From positions 434,001 to 498,000 of the forward strand of contig CAWJKE010000007.1 of NCBI GenBank assembly GCA_963843455.1: a stretch of DNA of 64,000 bases. Direction: 5' to 3'. Position numbers and translations under genes: made by a program. The notes below the pieces were generated by a model, which worked only from the letters and a program-made list of their open reading frames with translations, was not told the origin of the DNA and ran no database searches. This document shows, one piece after another, positions 58,432 through 64,000 of this stretch. Within the stretch, counting starts at the first letter, position 1. The number at the start of each line of letters is the position of its first letter. Origin of the DNA: CAIQPS01 sp963843455. Lineage in GTDB: Bacteria; Actinomycetota; Thermoleophilia; RBG-16-64-13.

Positions 58432-59585
58432 AGCGCGTCATCCTCCTCGGGGCGACCGGGTCCATCGGGGTGCAGGCCCTCCAGGTCGTCGCGGCCAGCA
58501 AGGACCTAACCGTCGTGGGTCTCTCGTGCGATAGGAATGTCAAGCTGCTGCTGGAGCAGGCCACCGCACTGGGGATCGACGACCTCGCTGTCGCCGACGA
58601 GGCAGCGGCCGCAACGGTCCCGGCCTCGCTCTATCCGGCAGCGAGGATAAGGACGGGGGCGGGGGGAGCGGCCCGTCTGGTGCGAGAAGTGGACGCCGAC
58701 CTGGTGCTGAATGCCATCGTCGGCTTCGCCGGACTGGAGTCCTCGCTCGCGGCGCTCGAGACCGGGCGGCCTCTGGCCCTTGCCAACAAGGAGAGCCTAG
58801 TCTGCGCGGGTGGTCTCGTCACCGGACTGGCGGTACGCCGGGGCGCGGCCATCCTGCCGGTAGACTCCGAGCATTCCGCGTTGTTCCAACTCATGGCCGC
58901 AGCCGGACGCGACGCAGTCGACTCGGTGATCATCACGGCCTCCGGCGGTCCCTTCCGCGGCAAGAGCAGGAGCGATCTGGCCGGGGTCACACGGCAGGAG
59001 GCCCTGTCGCACCCCACCTGGTCCATGGGAGAGAAGATCACCATCGACTCGTCCACGTTGATGAACAAGGGTCTGGAAGTGATCGAGGCCCACCATTTGT
59101 TCCGATTGCCGTACGAGCGCATCGAAGTGGTAGTCCATCCCCAGTCGGTCGTGCACGCGCTGGTACGCATGGTCGACGGGGCGCTTCTGTCGCATCTCGG
59201 TTCCCCCGACATGCGCGTCCCCATCGCTTTCGCGCTGCATTACCCCGAGCGGCCACCGGTGGCGGCGCGGAAGCTGGACCTGGCTTCGGGGATCGCGCTC
59301 GAGTTCTTGTCCCCTGACGAAGCGACATTCCCGGCCATTCAGTTGGCTCGCGCGGCCGGCGTCAAGGGGGACAGGTGCACCTGCGCTCTGAACGCGGCCA
59401 ATGAGGTGGCGGTGGGAGCGTTTTTGGCGGGCCGCATCGGTTTTCTGGGTATATACGAGGTGGTGGAGGCGGTTATCGGGGAGAGCGAGACGGGGGCCTT
59501 CGGAACATATGAAGAGGTCGTCGCCGTCGATCATCAGGCAAGGCTCATGGCGGAAGGCGTTTGTGCCGAAGTAGGCACGAGGTGA
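58428..59585 (+). CDS. dxr: 1-deoxy-D-xylulose 5-phosphate reductoisomerase
   Basis: This is a 385-residue enzyme of the MEP isoprenoid pathway. The N-terminal NADPH fold reads MKRVILLGATGSIGVQALQV. Substrate and metal parts: LANKESLVCAGGLVTGLA, LPVDSEHSALFQLM, ASGGPFRGKSRSDL, HPTWSMGEKITIDSSTLMNK and EVIEAHHLFRLPYERIEVVV. ATG 58428 overlaps the cdsA stop by four bases. With ispG two genes on, it shows an MEP pathway in this organism. Confidence 0.97.
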   Translation: MKRVILLGATGSIGVQALQVVAASKDLTVVGLSCDRNVKLLLEQATALGIDDLAVADEAAAATVPASLYPAARIRTGAGGAARLVREVDADLVLNAIVGFAGLESSLAALETGRPLALANKESLVCAGGLVTGLAVRRGAAILPVDSEHSALFQLMAAAGRDAVDSVIITASGGPFRGKSRSDLAGVTRQEALSHPTWSMGEKITIDSSTLMNKGLEVIEAHHLFRLPYERIEVVVHPQSVVHALVRMVDGALLSHLGSPDMRVPIAFALHYPERPPVAARKLDLASGIALEFLSPDEATFPAIQLARAAGVKGDRCTCALNAANEVAVGAFLAGRIGFLGIYEVVEAVIGESETGAFGTYEEVVAVDHQARLMAEGVCAEVGTR

Positions 59586-59591
59586 GATGCG

Positions 59592-60773
59592 GTGATTAGC
59601 GTCATAGGTGTGATAGTGGCTATCGTGGGGCTGGGGTTCCTGATCCTGGCCCATGAGTTCGGCCATTTCATCGTGGCCAAGTTGACCGGGATGCGCGTTG
59701 AGGAGTTCAGCATCGGCTTCGGCCGTTACCTCGTCAGCAAGCGCATCGGGGAGACGGTCTACGGCATTTCCATGCTTCCGCTCGGCGGCTACGTGCGGGT
59801 CACTGGCATGCACAAGGAGGAGTTCGAAGCCCGGATCGCCGAAGCCAGGGAGAAAGAGGCGGAATTGCAGGCAGAGGAGGACAGGCCGGGCAAGAAGCGC
59901 AGGCGTCCTCAGGACCCGGAAGACCGGCTGGCGGGGCCGCGGGCGTTGACCGCCGACGAGATCGCGGCGACGCCCCTCGAGCGGCGTTATTACTCGCACT
60001 CGTTCTTCCACAAGCTGGCCTTCATCATCGCCGGCGTGACCATGAACGTCATCGTGGCGTTCCTGCTTCTCTTCGTCGTGGCGCTCTACCAGGGCGAGAG
60101 CATCGTGAGCACGACTTTGGAGAAGGTCGAGCCCGGGACCCCGGCGGCGGCCGCAGGCCTGCAGACGGGCGACCGGATTGTGAGCATCGGCGGCAAAGAG
60201 GTGTCCGACTGGACGGCGATTCGGACAGAGATCCTAACCCACCCTGGTAAAGCCCTCCCGATGGTGGTCGAGCGGGGCGGGCAGCAGGTGCAGCTCACCG
60301 CCGAACCCAGGAAGGAGGCGGATGGTACCGGCTTCCTTGGGGTACAGCCTGGGGTCACCCACCAAGATCTGGGTTTCGTCGGCGCCATACGCAACGCGGC
60401 CCAGACGACGGCAAGCATGGTCAAGCTTATATTCGTCGGACTCAAGATGATGTTCACCGGCCAGGCTCCCGTCACAGGGTCGCAGGGCCTCGCCGGGCCG
60501 GTAGGGATAATCCAGTTGTCGAGCGAGGCGGTCCAGGGGGGCTACTACCTGACGCTGCTGGCCCTCATCAGCATCAACCTGGCCATCCTCAATATGCTGC
60601 CTCTGCTTCCCCTGGACGGAGGGCATGTGTTGTTCAGCATCATCGAGCGCATCCGGGGGCGGAGTGTCTCGCTGCGCGTGTTCGAGCAGGTGTCGATGAT
60701 CGGGCTCATCATCTTCGTGGCGTTGTTCATACTCGCCACGTCCAACGATGTCGGCCGCATCTTCAAAGGCTGA
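59592..60773 (+). CDS. rseP: RseP-family site-2 zinc metalloprotease
   Basis: This 393-residue intramembrane protease cleaves anchored regulators such as anti-sigma factors. The zinc motif HEFGH is in FLILAHEFGHFIVAKLTGMR, with the third ligand Asp in ILNMLPLLPLDGGHVLFSII. A PDZ domain spans about residues 175-260 (VEPGTPAAAAGLQTGDRIVS). An unusual charged stretch of about 45 residues (EAREKEAELQAEEDRPGKKR) lies between the first helix and the rest. GTG 59592. It sits between dxr and ispG, the usual order. Confidence 0.95.
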   Translation: MISVIGVIVAIVGLGFLILAHEFGHFIVAKLTGMRVEEFSIGFGRYLVSKRIGETVYGISMLPLGGYVRVTGMHKEEFEARIAEAREKEAELQAEEDRPGKKRRRPQDPEDRLAGPRALTADEIAATPLERRYYSHSFFHKLAFIIAGVTMNVIVAFLLLFVVALYQGESIVSTTLEKVEPGTPAAAAGLQTGDRIVSIGGKEVSDWTAIRTEILTHPGKALPMVVERGGQQVQLTAEPRKEADGTGFLGVQPGVTHQDLGFVGAIRNAAQTTASMVKLIFVGLKMMFTGQAPVTGSQGLAGPVGIIQLSSEAVQGGYYLTLLALISINLAILNMLPLLPLDGGHVLFSIIERIRGRSVSLRVFEQVSMIGLIIFVALFILATSNDVGRIFKG

Positions 60774-60782
60774 CCCGCTCGG

Positions 60783-61838
60783 ATGGCGAGCCGGCTGCAG
60801 GTGATGCTGGGGGCAGTGGCGGTGGGGGGCGGAGCTCCTGTCGTGGTCCAGTCGATGACCAACACCCGGACCGACGACGTTGAGGCGACGCTCTCCCAGA
60901 TCCGGGCGCTCGCGACCGCTGGGGCCGCGGTCGTGAGGGTGGCCGTGCCGGACTCGGTGGCCGCGGCGGCCCTGTCTTCTCTCGTACGCGAATCACCCGT
61001 CCCTCTGGTCGCCGATATTCACTTCGACCATCGTCTGGCGCTGGCGGCAATACAGGCCGGCGCAGCCGGCATCCGTATCAATCCCGGCAATATAGGGGGG
61101 AGGGACGCCGTCCGCGAGGTGGTGGAGGCGGCTAAGGAGAACGGAACGACCATCCGTGTGGGCGTCAACAGCGGCTCTCTGCAGCGCGATTTGCGCGAGC
61201 TGGAGGAGCGGGACCCCGCCGGAGCCCTCGTGGAATCGGCCGTCCGTTCCTGCGCGCTGCTCGAAGAGCTGGACTTCACCCAGATCAAGGTGTCGGCCAA
61301 GTCCTCGTCGCCGCTAGTGACGATAGCGGTGAACCGGCAACTGGCTGAGAGGGTGCCGTATCCCTTGCACGTGGGCGTGACCGAGGCCGGTACCAGATGG
61401 GCGGGCTCCATCCGTAGTTCTGTGGCCCTGGGGATCCTGCTGGCAGAAGGCATCGGTGACACCATGCGGGTCTCGCTCACGGGCGACCCCGTCGAGGAAG
61501 TGAGGGTAGCGCTCGAGATCCTGCGGACGCTGGGAATGGCGCCGCGGGGGCCGCGGGTCATATCGTGTCCCACCTGCGGAAGGACCGAAGTAGAGCTGGA
61601 GGCGCTGGCCCTGGAAGTGGAGCGCCGCCTGGAGGAGTCCGGTCTGGACCTCGAGGTGGCCGTCATGGGGTGCGTCGTCAACGGGCCCGGCGAAGCCAGG
61701 AAGGCCGATTACGGCATCGCGGGGGGAGCGGGCGAGGGAGTGGTGTTCGCTCAGGGGAGACCCGTGCGCAAAGTGCCGCAGGACGAACTCGTCGACGCCC
61801 TGTTCGCCGAGATAGCCAGGCGGTCGCCGGACCGGTAG
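60783..61838 (+). CDS. ispG: 4-hydroxy-3-methylbut-2-enyl diphosphate synthase
   Basis: This is a 351-residue 4Fe-4S enzyme of the MEP pathway, turning MEcPP into HMBPP. The TIM-barrel part shows VVVQSMTNTRTDDVEATLSQ, VADIHFDHRLALAA and RINPGNIGGRDAV. The C-terminal cluster domain has ISCPTCGRTEVELEAL and MGCVVNGPGEARKADYGIAG, with three Cys and a Glu as ligands. ATG 60783 lies nine bases after rseP. This is the two-domain bacterial form. Confidence 0.97.
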   Translation: MASRLQVMLGAVAVGGGAPVVVQSMTNTRTDDVEATLSQIRALATAGAAVVRVAVPDSVAAAALSSLVRESPVPLVADIHFDHRLALAAIQAGAAGIRINPGNIGGRDAVREVVEAAKENGTTIRVGVNSGSLQRDLRELEERDPAGALVESAVRSCALLEELDFTQIKVSAKSSSPLVTIAVNRQLAERVPYPLHVGVTEAGTRWAGSIRSSVALGILLAEGIGDTMRVSLTGDPVEEVRVALEILRTLGMAPRGPRVISCPTCGRTEVELEALALEVERRLEESGLDLEVAVMGCVVNGPGEARKADYGIAGGAGEGVVFAQGRPVRKVPQDELVDALFAEIARRSPDR

Positions 61839-61907
61839 GCTGCTATCCTGGTTGCGCGCGCCCTGCGCGCCGCACCGCTCTCACTGCTTCCGTTCGAGGA
61901 GGACCCG

Positions 61908-63629
61908 ATGCGGGCCACAGAGTTCTTCATGCCCACGCTCAAGGAAGACCCGGCCGACGCCGAGGCGATCAGTCACAAACTGATGGTCCGGGGCGGGTTC
62001 GTCCGCCAGTTCGCATCGGGCATCTATCTCATGCTCCCGCTTGGCTGGCGGGTGATGCAGCGCATCTGCGCCATCATCCGGGAGGAGATGGACGCTATTG
62101 GGGCCAACGAACTCTCCATGCCGACCATGCACCCGGCCGATGTGTGGCAGGCGAGCGGCCGCTACGAGGCCATCGGCGACGAGATGTTCCGCCTGAAGGA
62201 CAGGGGGGGGCGGAGTATGGTGCTGGCCATGACGCACGAGGAAGTGTTCGCCTGGCTCGCGTCCAGGGAATTGCGCTCTTATCGAGATCTTCCCCAGATC
62301 TGGTATCAACTCCAACTCAAGTTCCGCGACGAGCCTCGGCCGAAGGGTGGGGTGCTACGGGTCCGCGAGTTCCTAATGAAGGACTCGTATTCGTTCGACA
62401 TGGACGAGGCAGGCCTCGAAGTGAGCTATGCGAAGCATATTGGGGCTTACGACCGCATCTTCAGTCGTTGTGGCGTGGACTTCTTCCGCGTGGAGAGCGA
62501 TAGCGGCTTCATGGGAGGGGCGCAGGCCCACGAGTACATGGCGCCGTCGGCCGCCGGCGAAGACCGAGTCGCGCTGTGCGCCGGGTGCGGCTACGCGGCC
62601 AACGTGGAACTGGCGCGGTCGGTGGCTGTGCATCCTCCCGTGGAGCCGGTGGCGGGAGGGCCTCGCGAGGTGCCGACCCCCGAGCAGCGGACCATCGCAG
62701 AGGTCTCCTCGTTCCTGGGGATCCAGTCCTGGCAGCTGATCAAGTCGCTTGTCTACATGTCCGGGGACAAGCCGGTGGTGGCGCTGGTGCGGGGTGATCA
62801 CGACCTGCACGAGAACAAGCTGGCGCGCTACCTGAAGGCCGATGTCCGTCCGGCCCATCCCGAGGAGGTGCTCGAATTCACCGGGGTGGAAGTCGGATTC
62901 GTGGGACCGGTGGGGCTGGGTGAGCGCGGCCTGCGCATCGTGGCCGACGAGACACTGCGCCAGGATGGGCCCGGCGGCCCGCGTGAGTACACGGCGGGCG
63001 CCAACAAGCCGCACACCCACCTCCAGGCAGTGGTCCCCGGTCGCGACTTTCAGGCCGAGTATGCCGATCTGCGGGAGGCGAAGGCGGGCGACGCCTGTCC
63101 CGAGTGCGGGGATCCGCTGGCTATCCGGCAGGTGATAGAGGTGGGGAACATCTTCAAACTCGGCACGAAGTACTCGAAGCCCTTGGGCGCCACTGTTCTG
63201 GACGAGAGCGGTCAGGAGAGGTTCATCGTCATGGGCTCGTACGGCATCGGTCCGGCCCGTATCGCCGCCGCCGCGGTGGAACAGAACAGCGACGAGCGGG
63301 GCATCATCTGGCCCAAGACCATAGCCCCGTTCGACGTGCACCTGGTTCAGGTGCAGCCCAAAGATGACGTGCAGACCGAGGTCGCCGAAGGGCTATACCG
63401 AGAGCTCATCGCCGCGGGCCGGGAGGTGCTGTGGGACGACCGTGAGGAGCGGCCGGGCGTGAAGTTCGCCGACGCCGAACTGATCGGGTGCCCGGTCCGG
63501 GTGACGGTGGGCAAGAAGGCCGCCGCGGGGATCGTCGAAGTGGAGCCGAGGGGGACGGGAATGCGCGAGGATGTGCCCCTGAAGGATTGCGCCGCTCAGG
63601 TCCGGCGGCTGTGGGAGGCCGCCCGGTAG
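61908..63629 (+). CDS. proS: prolyl-tRNA synthetase (bacterial type, with editing domain)
   Basis: This is a 573-residue class II prolyl-tRNA synthetase. Catalytic motifs: LMVRGGFVRQFASGIYLMLP and LGWRVMQRICAIIREEMDAI (motif 1), RDEPRPKGGVLRVREFLMKD (motif 2) and VMGSYGIGPARIAAAAVEQN (motif 3). The YbaK-like insertion that edits alanyl-tRNA spans about residues 255-375. The anticodon domain begins near FDVHLVQVQPKDD. GGAGGACCCG precedes ATG 61908. The gap before it has no T-box leader. The order ispG-proS-rimP is usual. Confidence 0.97.
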   Translation: MRATEFFMPTLKEDPADAEAISHKLMVRGGFVRQFASGIYLMLPLGWRVMQRICAIIREEMDAIGANELSMPTMHPADVWQASGRYEAIGDEMFRLKDRGGRSMVLAMTHEEVFAWLASRELRSYRDLPQIWYQLQLKFRDEPRPKGGVLRVREFLMKDSYSFDMDEAGLEVSYAKHIGAYDRIFSRCGVDFFRVESDSGFMGGAQAHEYMAPSAAGEDRVALCAGCGYAANVELARSVAVHPPVEPVAGGPREVPTPEQRTIAEVSSFLGIQSWQLIKSLVYMSGDKPVVALVRGDHDLHENKLARYLKADVRPAHPEEVLEFTGVEVGFVGPVGLGERGLRIVADETLRQDGPGGPREYTAGANKPHTHLQAVVPGRDFQAEYADLREAKAGDACPECGDPLAIRQVIEVGNIFKLGTKYSKPLGATVLDESGQERFIVMGSYGIGPARIAAAAVEQNSDERGIIWPKTIAPFDVHLVQVQPKDDVQTEVAEGLYRELIAAGREVLWDDREERPGVKFADAELIGCPVRVTVGKKAAAGIVEVEPRGTGMREDVPLKDCAAQVRRLWEAAR

Positions 63630-63697
63630 CACCGGCCCGCAGCGAGCACCGCGGCTTTGCGGGGCGGAGCTACTTCCCCTGCGTGTAGCTGCTTTCG

Positions 63698-63726
63698 TTG
63701 CCGCGCCCCGGGGGCCGTGTTATAAT
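63698..63726 (+). promoter_or_regulatory. strong promoter for rimP operon
   Basis: TTGCCG (63698-63703), a 17-base spacer, then a perfect TATAAT (63721-63726). Start near 63733, leaving a leader of about 76 bases before rimP. Confidence 0.8.
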
Positions 63727-63759
63727 CTGCCGGCAAATGAAAGCCAAGCGGTTGCGCGA

Positions 63760-63791
63760 AAGTGGGTGCAGATGGGCCCACTTTTGTTTTT
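63760..63791 (+). terminator. intrinsic terminator/attenuator in rimP leader
   Basis: AAGTGGG (63760-63766) pairs with CCCACTT (63777-63783), followed by TTGTTTTT to 63791. It lies between the promoter and the rimP start codon, so a share of transcripts should end here. This would attenuate the rimP operon rather than just end proS. Confidence 0.75.
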
Positions 63792-63808
63792 GAGTCAAGG
63801 CGGGCGTC

Positions 63809-64000
63809 GTGGCATTGACGGAGGAGTGGTTCCAGCAGGTCATCGACCGTGCGGTCGATGGTGTGGAGTTGGTACTGCTGGAGGAGGCGGGGGGTCGAAG
63901 ATACAAGATCCTTCGCCTGTACATCGATCATCCGGGCGGTGTCAGCCACGACGCGTGCGCGAAGGTGTCGGCTGCGGTAGGCAAGGCCCTGGACGAGGTG
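63809..64000 (+). CDS. rimP: ribosome maturation factor RimP (partial, cut by window end)
   Basis: The first 64 codons of RimP, a 30S assembly factor, run to the window edge in frame. GTG 63809 with AAGG upstream opens LTEEWFQQVIDRAVDGVELV, then RRYKILRLYIDHPGGVSHDA and KVSAAVGKALDEV, which match the N-terminal domain. nusA and infB normally follow in the same operon, but lie outside the window. The leader carries the promoter and terminator just described. Confidence 0.9.
   Translation, partial: MALTEEWFQQVIDRAVDGVELVLLEEAGGRRYKILRLYIDHPGGVSHDACAKVSAAVGKALDEV

Noticed and set aside
1..64000. CRISPR arrays, insertion sequences, prophage, rRNA and tRNA genes
   Set aside because: No spaced direct repeats, transposase motifs, phage structural genes, or rRNA/tRNA-like segments were seen on either strand by reading; a covariance-model search would be decisive.

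Overview
The window looks like a chromosomal segment of a GC-rich actinobacterium. Supporting points are an actinobacterial integration host factor (mIHF) next to gmk, a whiG-type sigma factor between xerC and rpsB, GTP-dependent PEP carboxykinase, frequent GTG/TTG starts, and the order ffh-rpsP-khpA-rimM-trmD-rplS-lepB-rnhB-yraN-comM-dprA-xerC-whiG-rpsB-tsf-pyrH-frr-uppS-cdsA-dxr-rseP-ispG-proS-rimP. I cannot name a class. A deep-branching or uncultured lineage (Coriobacteriia- or Thermoleophilia-like) would fit. I found no rRNA, tRNA, CRISPR array, insertion sequence or prophage, and no gene-free stretch longer than 300 bases.

Region 1 (1-24.25 kb) is accessory and catabolic. It holds a broken class III aminotransferase, an acyltransferase, a nitroreductase and a flavin reductase. 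A compact block follows: an ATP-dependent hydantoinase/oxoprolinase pair (HyuA/HyuB), a Rid-family protein without the usual catalytic arginine, a metallo-beta-lactamase-fold protein with a changed metal motif, a three-subunit molybdenum hydroxylase (FAD, 2Fe-2S and Mo subunits), and a RutB-like ureido hydrolase. Two small poorly known proteins come next, then class II aldolase, PEP carboxykinase, an aminotransferase and carbamate kinase. Read together, this suggests degradation of a nitrogen heterocycle or cyclic ureide, with carbamate feeding an ATP-yielding step and carbon entering gluconeogenesis. The substrate cannot be read from sequence. Three genes here carry single-base frameshifts (four in total, all apparent +1 insertions), and one gene survives only as an N-terminal remnant.

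Region 2 (24.3-32.1 kb) has carB-pyrK-pyrD (pyrimidine synthesis; carA is not adjacent), then mIHF, gmk, rpoZ and coaBC. The mIHF gene appears to be transcribed as a leaderless mRNA. gmk has no ATG, GTG or TTG that preserves its P-loop; the likely start is an ATC codon behind a well-placed Shine-Dalgarno sequence.

Region 3 (32.1-34.9 kb, minus strand) holds a PadR regulator with a HAAS-type membrane protein, and rpoD with tandem promoters and an intrinsic terminator.

Region 4 (35.1-64 kb) is a nearly continuous housekeeping array: plsX-acpP-rnc-smc-ftsY, ffh through whiG (ribosome, tRNA modification, protein export, DNA processing), and rpsB through proS (translation, isoprenoid, envelope). 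It ends in the start of rimP. The rimP leader has a near-consensus promoter followed by an intrinsic terminator, suggesting attenuation. One inverted gene, a MutY-like glycosylase without an iron-sulfur cluster, interrupts the array.
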